Shown piece by piece: positions 48,982 through 58,312 of a stretch of DNA of 64,000 nt. Positions within the stretch are counted from its first letter, which is position 1. Each line of letters opens with the position of its first letter. The stretch is from the NCBI RefSeq assembly GCF_023634065.1, contig NZ_JALKCV010000008.1, positions 62,001 to 126,000 of the forward strand. The letters are read 5' to 3'. The DNA comes from Microbulbifer litoralis. Its GTDB lineage: Bacteria; Pseudomonadota; Gammaproteobacteria; Pseudomonadales; Cellvibrionaceae. The notes beneath the pieces are model-generated. The model worked only from the letters and a program-made list of their open reading frames with translations, did no database searches and was not told where the DNA came from. A program made the position numbers and the translations under genes.

Positions 48982-49087
48982 GCCGGGTGTGGTGGCCCTT
49001 TGCGGGACACACTGTGAATACATCCCTGTACGCTCGTAATCGACATCCCTGTCTCATACGGTCCCGCAAAGGGCCACCACACCCGGC
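48982..49087. repeat. Covarying-stem hairpin repeat, copy B
   Basis: Perfect 27-bp inverted repeat (48982-49008 with 49061-49087) around a 52-base loop nearly identical to that of copy A. It lies in the 380-base gap between the divergent ThDP enzyme and pdxH genes; nothing else is seen there. Confidence 0.9.
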
Positions 49088-49307
49088 TCTGTGCCTTCGT
49101 CGAACGCCGGAACTCGAGTTGGAAAGTGCGCAGAGCCTAGCGACAGCGCAATTGTGGCGCAAGCGACTGTGGATTCTGCACTTTGGGCGCGGAATTCACC
49201 GGATAATTGAGCATGGAACAGGGAGGGAAAGCGGAAAATTGTGCGGATTGGGAAAATCGCAGACGCCGGGTAGACTTGCAGTCTGGAAGTGAAGGAGTAA
49301 GCGGGTA

Positions 49308-49946
49308 ATGGAAATCGATCAATGGCGCCGGGAGTATCTGCGCGGCGGCCTGTCGCGGGAGGACCTGAAGGGGACCCCGGTGGAGCAGTTCAGCCAGTGG
49401 CTGTCGGAGGCGGTGGAATCCGGGTTGTCGGACCCGAGTGCCATGAGCCTGGCGACCGTGGACGCCAACGGCCAGCCGTCCCAACGTATCGTGTTGCTGA
49501 AAGGTTTCGACGAGCAGGGTTTTGTGTTTTATACCAACCTGCACAGCCACAAGGCGCGGGATATCGCCGGCAACGCGCAGGTCTGCCTGCTGTTCCCGTG
49601 GCAGTCCCTGGAGCGGCAGGTGATTGTCTACGGCCGCGCGGGTGCGCTGTCGCGCGAGGAGGCGCTGGCCTATTTCCACAAGCGGCCACGGGACAGCCAG
49701 CTGGCCGCCTGGGCGTCGCAGCAGAGCCAGGTGATCGATTCCCGCGAGCAGCTGGATCGGCAGTTCGAGGATGTAAAGGCACGCTTCGGCGACGGCGAGA
49801 TTCCGTTGCCGGACTTCTGGGGCGGCTACCGCGTGGTGCCGCAGGAAGTGGAGTTCTGGCAGGGCGGCTCCCGGCGCCTGCACGACCGGTTTATCTACCG
49901 GCGCGGCGGTGACGGGCAGTGGGTGACCAGCCGGCTGTCGCCGTGA
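49308..49946 (+). CDS. pdxH: Pyridoxamine 5'-phosphate oxidase
   Basis: A 212-residue PdxH, the FMN enzyme that makes PLP from pyridoxine or pyridoxamine 5'-phosphate. Features: AMSLATVDANGQPSQRIVLLKGFDEQGFVFYTN, SHKARDIAGNAQVCLLFPW, and the C-terminal FWGGYRVVPQEVEFWQGGSRRLHDR, the PdxH signature. GAAGGAGTAAG precedes ATG 49308. Several PLP enzymes (kbl, the PLP decarboxylase-like protein) lie within 10 kb, but no operon link is visible. Confidence 0.96.
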   Translation: MEIDQWRREYLRGGLSREDLKGTPVEQFSQWLSEAVESGLSDPSAMSLATVDANGQPSQRIVLLKGFDEQGFVFYTNLHSHKARDIAGNAQVCLLFPWQSLERQVIVYGRAGALSREEALAYFHKRPRDSQLAAWASQQSQVIDSREQLDRQFEDVKARFGDGEIPLPDFWGGYRVVPQEVEFWQGGSRRLHDRFIYRRGGDGQWVTSRLSP

Positions 49947-50046
49947 ATCGGCACTGACCGAGTTGCCCCGATCCCGCAATACCTGCGGGTAATCGCGTTC
50001 CGGGGCGGCCCTTTGCAGGGAGTCCCGAAAACCCAAATCGAATATG

Positions 50047-50052
50047 TATAAT
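50047..50052 (+). promoter_or_regulatory. -10 element before the IclR gene
   Basis: TATAAT, preceded by TG at one base distance (ATGTATAAT), 28 bases before the IclR ATG. The -35 region is weak. Confidence 0.35.
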
Positions 50053-50079
50053 GTGCCCCTGGATGCAAAAAGGCACAGT

Positions 50080-50880
50080 ATGAATTCAATCACGGGGTTG
50101 CCGCGGGAAAAGGGCGAGGCCACCGACCGCAAGTTTATCGAGGCGCTGGCGCGCGGCCTGGATGTGCTGAGGGCCTTCCAGCCGGGGGACGGCTTTCTCG
50201 GCAACCAGGAGATCGCCCGGCGTACCGGCGTGCCCAAATCCAGCGTCTCCCGCCTGACCTATACCCTGACCAAGCTCGGCTACCTGAGCTATTCCGAACG
50301 CCTGGAAAAGTACCAGCTTGGCAGCGGTGTGCTGGCACTGGGTTATGCCTTCGTCTCCAACCTCGCCATCCGCCAGGTCGCCAGGCCGATGATGCAGGAA
50401 CTGGCAAACAGCTCCGGTACTTCCGTGGGCCTCGCCGATCGCGATCGACTGGAAATGATCTATGTGGAGTACTGTGCGCCGGAAAAGGTCACCACGTTCC
50501 GCCACGAAATCGGCAACCGGGTACCGCTGTCCACCAGTGCCATGGGCCGCGCCTACCTGGCCGTGTTGCCGGAGGACGAGCGCCGCTATTTCGAAAGTTA
50601 TATCGAGCGCAAGGCCGGCGACAAATGGCCGGAAGTCAGGGCCGGTATCGATGCCGCGGTGGAGAGTTTCGGCGAGCGCGGTTTCTGTACCTCTTTTGGC
50701 GAGTGGGACCGCGACCTGAACGGCGTGGCCGTGCCCCTGCGGCTGGGCGAGGGGCAGGTGTTCGCCTTCAATGCCGGTGGCCCGGCCTACCGGCTGGAGC
50801 CAGAATTCCTGGAGCGCGAAGTGGCGCCACGGCTGAAAAATATGGTGCGCAATATCGAAGCGACACTGATCCGCTACTGA
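50080..50880 (+). CDS. IclR-family transcriptional regulator
   Basis: A 266-residue IclR-type regulator. N-terminal winged helix (about 20-80) with ALARGLDVLRAFQPGD, NQEIARRTGVPKSSVSRLTYTLTKLGYL; C-terminal effector domain with TSVGLADRDRLEMIYVEY, PLSTSAMGRAYLA and FGEWDRDLNGVAVPL. ATG 50080 has AAGG six bases upstream. It is convergent with, and overlaps by 7 bases, the first of three acyl-CoA dehydrogenase genes, so it probably controls that catabolic locus. Confidence 0.92.
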   Translation: MNSITGLPREKGEATDRKFIEALARGLDVLRAFQPGDGFLGNQEIARRTGVPKSSVSRLTYTLTKLGYLSYSERLEKYQLGSGVLALGYAFVSNLAIRQVARPMMQELANSSGTSVGLADRDRLEMIYVEYCAPEKVTTFRHEIGNRVPLSTSAMGRAYLAVLPEDERRYFESYIERKAGDKWPEVRAGIDAAVESFGERGFCTSFGEWDRDLNGVAVPLRLGEGQVFAFNAGGPAYRLEPEFLEREVAPRLKNMVRNIEATLIRY

Positions 50881-51998
50881 CACCGCGCAAAGCGCGCGGT
50901 ATGAAAATCCGTGCTGCCGAAAAGATACTGGACCGCGGTCAGCCGCTTGAACAGGTGCGCCACGTCCAGTTCGTCGGTCACGCCGATACCGCCGTGCAGT
51001 TGCACGGCCTCCTGTCCCAGGTGCCGGGCCGCGCGGCCGATGCGGCTCTTGGCCGCGGACACCGCCCGCGGCGCCACGCCGCCGTTGGCATCCAGTTGCG
51101 TGGCCGCCATCAGCAGGATGGAGCGCGCCTGCTCGCACTCGATGAACATGTCGGCCATGCGGTGTTGCAGGGCCTGGAAGCTGCCGATGGGGCGGCCGAA
51201 CTGTTTGCGGGTGCGGGCGTATTCGAGGGTCTTTTCCAGCGCGCTGTCCATGGCCCCCACCGCTTCGGCACACACCGCCAGGGTGGCGCGGTCGATGCAT
51301 TTCTCGATTGCCGCCAGGGCCGCGCCCTCCTCGCCCAGCCTTGCGGCGGCGGGCACGTGCACATTGTCGAGCCGGATATCCGCGGCACCGTGACCGTCGA
51401 CGTTTTTATAGCTGTGCCGCGAGACAGCCCCGGCGTCCACCAGGAACAGGCTGATGCCGTCCCGGTCGCAGCGATCGCCATTGGTGCGGGCGGCGACGAT
51501 CAGCTGTTCGGCGGCGCCGCCGTTCAGCACCACCGATTTGTGGCCGTCCAGTTGATAGTGGTCGCCGTCGCGGTGGGCGCGGCAGTCGATATCCGCCAGG
51601 TTGAAGCGGCCCAGGGGTTCGGTGAAGGCGAAAGCGAGTTGCAGTTTGCCGTCGATCAACGCCGGCAACAGTTCCGCCTTCTGCGCCTCGCTGCCGCACT
51701 CGGCCAGCAGGCCTCCGGCCAGCACCGCACAGGGCAGGAAGGGCTCCACTACCATGCCCCTGCCGAATTCCTCCATCACCGGCAACAGGTCCACCGCGGT
51801 GCCGCCGAGGCCGCCGTCCGCCTCGGTAAATGGCACCATCAGCCAACCCAGTTCGGCGAAGGTCTGCCAGTGTTGCGAACTGAAGCAGTCTTCGCTTTCG
51901 ACGATTTTCCGGCGGCTGTCAAAATCGTAGTCCTGTTGCACGAAGCGGCGCACGCTGTCCGCCAGCATCTGTTGCTCTTCACTGTAATTGAAGTCCAC
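50874..51998 (-). CDS. Acyl-CoA dehydrogenase-like protein, probable non-catalytic subunit
   Basis: A 374-residue protein with the acyl-CoA dehydrogenase fold (FNYSEEQQMLADSVRRFVQ; AFAFTEPLGRFNLADI; KQFGRPIGSFQALQHRMADM; QLHGGIGVTDEL). The C-terminal position where single-subunit enzymes carry YEGT is LFGST here, and the helix-G position is CIDRATLA, so neither usual catalytic Glu is present. It resembles the small subunit of paired enzymes annotated as pimeloyl-CoA dehydrogenase. GTG 51998 has GGGAGG upstream and starts 4 bases after its partner's stop. Confidence 0.87.
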   Translation of the reverse strand: MDFNYSEEQQMLADSVRRFVQQDYDFDSRRKIVESEDCFSSQHWQTFAELGWLMVPFTEADGGLGGTAVDLLPVMEEFGRGMVVEPFLPCAVLAGGLLAECGSEAQKAELLPALIDGKLQLAFAFTEPLGRFNLADIDCRAHRDGDHYQLDGHKSVVLNGGAAEQLIVAARTNGDRCDRDGISLFLVDAGAVSRHSYKNVDGHGAADIRLDNVHVPAAARLGEEGAALAAIEKCIDRATLAVCAEAVGAMDSALEKTLEYARTRKQFGRPIGSFQALQHRMADMFIECEQARSILLMAATQLDANGGVAPRAVSAAKSRIGRAARHLGQEAVQLHGGIGVTDELDVAHLFKRLTAVQYLFGSTDFHTARFARCQ

Positions 51999-52002
51999 AG
52001 CC

Positions 52003-53208
52003 TTAACCTCCCAGCCCGAGTACGGCCTTGCAGATGATGTTCTTCTGGATTTCGTTGCTGCCGCCGTAGATGGATGCCTTGCGGTTGTTGAAATAGCGCA
52101 GCCAGCTGGTGGCGGCAGTGTCGGGCCCGACCGGTGTCCCCCCGAAATCCTCACGGAACTGTTCCGGCACGAAGGGCATGCCGTGGTAGCCGGCGATCTC
52201 CACCTGTAGCTCGTCCACCTGCTGCGCCACTTCGGTGCCCTTGATTTTCAGGATCGACGACTCCGGCCCCGGCGCCTGGCCGGTGTTGACCGCGGCCAGG
52301 GTGCGAAGCTCCGTGTACTCGAGTGCGATCAGTTCGATTTCCAGTTCCGCCAGTTTCTGTGCGAATACCGGGTTTTCCAGCAGGCTGGCGCCGCCGTCGC
52401 CGGTTTCGGCGGCGCGCGCGCGGGCGTCTTCCAGGCGCCGCCGGGTCTGCGGCACCCGCGCGATGCCGGTGCGCTCGTGGGTGAGCAGCACCTTGGCGTA
52501 GGTCCAGCCGCGCCCCTCTTCGCCGATGCGGTTCTCCACCGGTACGCGCACGTTATCGAAATGCACTTCATTGACTTCCGGATAGCCATCCAGCGTGCGG
52601 ATGGGCGATACGGTGATGCCGGGGGAGTGCATGTCGATCAGCAGGAAACTGATCGCCTGCTGGTCTTTCACTTCCGGCCCGCCCGTGCGCACCAGGCAGA
52701 AAACCCAGTCGGCGAACTGGGCCAGGGTGGTCCAGGTCTTGGTGCCGTTGACGATATAGTGGTCGCCGTCGCGCGCAGCCGTGGTTTTCAGCGAGGCCAG
52801 GTCCGAGCCGGCGTTGGGTTCGGAATAGCCCTGGCACCACCAGGCATTGCTGGCGAGAATATCCGGCAGAAAGCGCTGTTTCTGTTCCTCGGTGCCGTAG
52901 CTGTAGATCACCGGTGCCACCATTTTCATACCGAAGGGGATGACTTCCGGTGCGCCGGCGCGGGCGCACTCGTCGGCCCAGATGGCTTTGCAGGTCGCAC
53001 TCCAGCCGGTGCCACCGTATTGTTCCGGCCAGTTGGGGGCGGCCCAGCCCTGCTGGTAGAGAATTTTTTGCCAGCGTACATAGTCATTCTTTTCCAGGTG
53101 TAGGCCGCGGAGTGTCCGGCGCCGGATATCCTCCGGCAATTTTGCCTGCAGGAATGCTCGCACCCGGTCGCGGAAGACCAGTTCCTCTTGACTGAAACGC
53201 GTGTCCAT
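52003..53208 (-). CDS. Acyl-CoA dehydrogenase, probable catalytic subunit of a heteromer
   Basis: A 401-residue acyl-CoA dehydrogenase of the type found as one half of heteromeric enzymes (steroid side chain or pimeloyl-CoA types). QGYSEPNAGSDLASL and GTKTWTTLAQFADW are the flavin/substrate segments. The C-terminal catalytic position is Gly (YGGSNEIQ), but Glu245 in LLTHERTGIA aligns with the helix-G catalytic Glu of long-chain and isovaleryl enzymes. ATG 53208 has GGAGG upstream. Middle gene of three on this strand; 4 bases separate it from its partner. Confidence 0.9.
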   Translation of the reverse strand: MDTRFSQEELVFRDRVRAFLQAKLPEDIRRRTLRGLHLEKNDYVRWQKILYQQGWAAPNWPEQYGGTGWSATCKAIWADECARAGAPEVIPFGMKMVAPVIYSYGTEEQKQRFLPDILASNAWWCQGYSEPNAGSDLASLKTTAARDGDHYIVNGTKTWTTLAQFADWVFCLVRTGGPEVKDQQAISFLLIDMHSPGITVSPIRTLDGYPEVNEVHFDNVRVPVENRIGEEGRGWTYAKVLLTHERTGIARVPQTRRRLEDARARAAETGDGGASLLENPVFAQKLAELEIELIALEYTELRTLAAVNTGQAPGPESSILKIKGTEVAQQVDELQVEIAGYHGMPFVPEQFREDFGGTPVGPDTAATSWLRYFNNRKASIYGGSNEIQKNIICKAVLGLGG

Positions 53209-53219
53209 TTTTCCTCCCC

Positions 53220-54371
53220 TCAACTGATTTCGCGCAGCATGTTTCTCGCGATCAGCATGCGCTGGATTTCCGATGTGCCCTCGTAGAGGCGGAACAGGCG
53301 CACGTCGCGATAGAAACGCTCCACGCCGTAGTCGGCGATATAACCGGCACCGCCGTGAATCTGCACCGCGCGATCGGCGACGCGCCCGACCATTTCCGTG
53401 GCGAACAGTTTGCAGCAGGAAGCCAGGGTGTTGGTCGGTTGGCCCCCGTCCCGCTGGCGCGCCGCATCCAGCACCATGCTCCGCGCCGCATAGGCCTCGG
53501 TGCGCGAGTCCGCCAGCATGGCCTGGATCATCTGGTGTTCGCCGATGGGTTTGCCGAACTGGCGGCGCTCGGCGGCGTAGTGCAGGGCGTCGTCGAGCAG
53601 CCGCTCGGCGGTGCCAACACAGAGGGCGGCGATATGCAGCCGCCCGCGATCCAGCACCTTCATCGAGGTGACAAAGCCCTCGCCCTCGCGGCCGCCGATC
53701 AGGTTTTCCGCCGGCACCCGCGCATCCTCGAAAATCACATCGCAGGTGTGGGCGCCGGCCTGGCCCATTTTTTTATCTTTCGGTCCCAGGCTGATGCCCG
53801 CGGTATCCGCATCGACGATAAACGCCGATACGCCGCGCGCGCCCTTGATCGAGGGATCGGTGCGGGCCATCACGGTAAAAGTGCCGGCGCGCGGCGCATT
53901 GGTGATAAAGCGCTTGCAGCCGTTGATGTGGTAGTAATCGCCGTCGCGCACCGCCGCGGTCCGTACCGATGCCGCATCGGAGCCCACGTCGGGCTCGGTG
54001 AGGCAGAAGGCGCCGATCAGTTCGCCGCTGGCGTAGCGGGGCAGGTAGCGGCGCCTCTGTGCCCCGGTTCCGTCGAAGACGATGGCGGCGGAGCCGATTC
54101 CGTTGTTGGTGCCGACCAGCGAGCGGAACGCCGGCGAGGTGCGGCCCAGCTCCATTGCCACCAGCGCCTCCTCTTCCATGGTCAGGCCCAGGCCGCCGTA
54201 GGCTTCGGGAATCGTGAGCCCGAACAGCCCCAGCGCTTTCATTTCCTCCACCAGCGCCTCCGGGATGGCGTCCGCCTCCGCGACCTGGGATTCCGCCGGG
54301 ACCAGCCGCTCGCGCACAAAGCGGGCGATGGTGTCCAGCAACTGCGCCAGCGTTTCCCGGTCGCGGATCAT
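53220..54371 (-). CDS. Acyl-CoA dehydrogenase (single-subunit type)
   Basis: A 383-residue canonical acyl-CoA dehydrogenase: FGLTIPEAYGGLGLTMEEE, GAFCLTEPDVGSDAASVRT, NGCKRFITNAPRAGTFTVMART, RRQFGKPIGEHQMIQAMLAD, QIHGGAGYIADYGVERFYRD, and the catalytic Glu in RLYEGTSEIQRMLIARN. ATG 54371 has GGGAGG seven bases upstream. First gene of the minus-strand run; divergent from the thiolase gene. Acyl-CoA beta-oxidation in the cytoplasm, with electrons passed to ETF. Confidence 0.94.
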   Translation of the reverse strand: MIRDRETLAQLLDTIARFVRERLVPAESQVAEADAIPEALVEEMKALGLFGLTIPEAYGGLGLTMEEEALVAMELGRTSPAFRSLVGTNNGIGSAAIVFDGTGAQRRRYLPRYASGELIGAFCLTEPDVGSDAASVRTAAVRDGDYYHINGCKRFITNAPRAGTFTVMARTDPSIKGARGVSAFIVDADTAGISLGPKDKKMGQAGAHTCDVIFEDARVPAENLIGGREGEGFVTSMKVLDRGRLHIAALCVGTAERLLDDALHYAAERRQFGKPIGEHQMIQAMLADSRTEAYAARSMVLDAARQRDGGQPTNTLASCCKLFATEMVGRVADRAVQIHGGAGYIADYGVERFYRDVRLFRLYEGTSEIQRMLIARNMLREIS

Positions 54372-54419
54372 GCTCCTGCCTCCCTGTCCGATCAGATTGC
54401 CAGATACGCTAACACTAAA

Positions 54420-54434
54420 TTCTGCAGTGCGGAA
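54420..54434. promoter_or_regulatory. Possible IclR-type operator
   Basis: TTCTGCAGTGCGGAA: seven-base arms around a central G with one mismatch, between the divergent acyl-CoA dehydrogenase and thiolase genes. It resembles the short palindromes bound by IclR regulators; the link to the IclR gene at 50080 is a guess. Confidence 0.3.
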
Positions 54435-54562
54435 CACTTGAATTACTTTTGAAGTGAGTGTATCAATAGGCGGTCGACGGTTTGGCTTGAACCCGGATAA
54501 AAACGATCGCGCGTCGAGCGTTGGCCAGACCTTTTCCGATGCCGATGCCACAGGGGGGAGCG

Positions 54563-55765
54563 ATGAGCGCGTATATCTACGACGGCGGCCGCACCGCCTT
54601 CGGTCGCCACGGCGGCTGCCTGGCAACGGTGCGCCCGGACGACCTGCTGGCGCGGGTGGTGTCGGAACTGGTGGGGCGCAATCCGTTCGACTGGCGCCAC
54701 TGCGAGGACCTGATAGCCGGCAGCAGCAACCAGGCCGGCGAGGACTGCCGCAATGTGGCCCGCTTCGCCGGGTTGCTCGCGGGCCTGCCGCTGGAAACCG
54801 GCGGTATCACCGTGAACCGGCTCTGCGGCTCGGGCATGGCGGCGGTGGCGGACGCGGCGCGCTGCGTCAGGGCGGGAGAGGGCCAGCTGTTTATCGCCGG
54901 TGGTGTCGAGTCCATGAGCCGCGCGCCGCTGGTGCTCTCCAGGGCCGGGGCTCCCTTCGATCGCGGCCAGCAGCTGGCCGACACCACGCTCGGTCCGCGC
55001 TTTACCAATCCGCTGGTTGCCGAACACTTTGGCAATCACGCCATGCCCGAGACCGCGGACAACATAGCTGCAGCGTTGCATATCGGCCGCGGGGAGAGCG
55101 ACCGCTTTGCCGCCGCCTCCCAGGCCAGGTACGAAGCGGCCCGCGCGCGGGATTTTTTTACCGAAGAGATTGTGCCGGTAGCCGTGCCCGCCCGCCGCAG
55201 GGGAGAGGAGCGACGGCTGGTGAAGTGCGACGAGCACCCGCGCCCGAATACCGACGTGGCGACACTGGCAAAACTGGAACCACTGTTCGACGGCGGCGTG
55301 GTGACCGCCGGCAATGCATCCGGCATCAACGACGGTGCCGCGGCACTGGTGGTCGGTTCGCGCGGGATCGGCGAAGCCGCCCGTATCGCCCCCCGGGCGC
55401 GCATCGCCGCCTCCGCGGTCGCGGGGGTCGAGCCGCGGCTGATGGGCCTGGGGCCGGTGCCGGCATCGCGCAAGGTGCTGAGGCGCGCCGGTTTAACCCT
55501 GCGGGATATGGACGTGATCGAAATCAACGAGGCCTTTGCGGTACAGGTGCTGGGTTGCCTGCGGCAGCTGGAAATCGATTTCGACGACGAACGCGTCAAT
55601 CCCAATGGCGGCGCTATCGCCGTCGGCCATCCGCTGGGTGCCAGCGGCGCGCGTATTGTGTTGACGGCACTGCGGCAACTGGAACGCTGCGGCGGGCGCT
55701 ACGCGCTGGTGTCCATGTGTATCGGCGCGGGGCAGGGGATTGCGATGGTATTGGAGCGGGCCTGA
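54563..55765 (+). CDS. Acetyl-CoA acyltransferase (thiolase)
   Basis: A 400-residue degradative-type thiolase. Nucleophile Cys in NRLCGSGMAAVADA, NEAFAVQVLG, the His in GGAIAVGHPLGASGARI, and the second Cys in SMCIGAGQGIAMVLE. It closely follows the PcaF/FadA style and would cleave 3-ketoacyl-CoA to acetyl-CoA and a shortened acyl-CoA. GGGGGGAG precedes ATG 54563. The fused hydratase/dehydrogenase gene follows after 94 bases, giving steps 2-4 of beta-oxidation in one transcript. Confidence 0.94.
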   Translation: MSAYIYDGGRTAFGRHGGCLATVRPDDLLARVVSELVGRNPFDWRHCEDLIAGSSNQAGEDCRNVARFAGLLAGLPLETGGITVNRLCGSGMAAVADAARCVRAGEGQLFIAGGVESMSRAPLVLSRAGAPFDRGQQLADTTLGPRFTNPLVAEHFGNHAMPETADNIAAALHIGRGESDRFAAASQARYEAARARDFFTEEIVPVAVPARRRGEERRLVKCDEHPRPNTDVATLAKLEPLFDGGVVTAGNASGINDGAAALVVGSRGIGEAARIAPRARIAASAVAGVEPRLMGLGPVPASRKVLRRAGLTLRDMDVIEINEAFAVQVLGCLRQLEIDFDDERVNPNGGAIAVGHPLGASGARIVLTALRQLERCGGRYALVSMCIGAGQGIAMVLERA

Positions 55766-55859
55766 GTCTGCCGCGGGTGTTTTGATGGGCTGCCCATCCC
55801 GCTGGCATCGGCTCGGGCAAATGGGTGACAGAGGAACAGTGGATAGGAAAGGGAGAAGT

Positions 55860-57965
<2,106 letters not shown>

Positions 57966-58312
57966 TTGCAGAATTTTTTTGGTAATTTTACTACAGGAAT
58001 TATCGGTAGGAACGTCGGGTTTTCCGGTGCAATCGATCGCCGCCGGTGTGCTACTAACCTGTATTTAATGTCATTGAATTGAGGTTCACCTGATCGCCAC
58101 TGGAAAGTGTATAAACGGGGATTATTTTTCTTTACACGACCCCTTGATCGGGTAATCTTCAATGGATCCCCCGCGACGCGGGGCGGATTCAGAACAGCGC
58201 GGTAACTGGTCGGGGTTTCGAGAATAAAAACAAACGAAACCATAGCAGTACCGACCGCGGTGTTTCCGTTGCTGAACCTATAAAAATAACTCAGCGCAAT
58301 GGAGAGAAAGTC
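57966..58312. other. Intergenic region upstream of the second TonB receptor
   Basis: 347 bases with no credible gene. A short GC hairpin (CCCGCGACGCGGG) lies near 58168-58182. Otherwise I see no Fur box or other recognisable operator. GGAGA at about 58301 is the ribosome site of the receptor gene. Confidence 0.6.

Noticed and set aside
57966-58312. Fur box or other operator before the second TonB receptor
   Set aside because: No stretch approaches the Fur consensus and no convincing palindrome was found.
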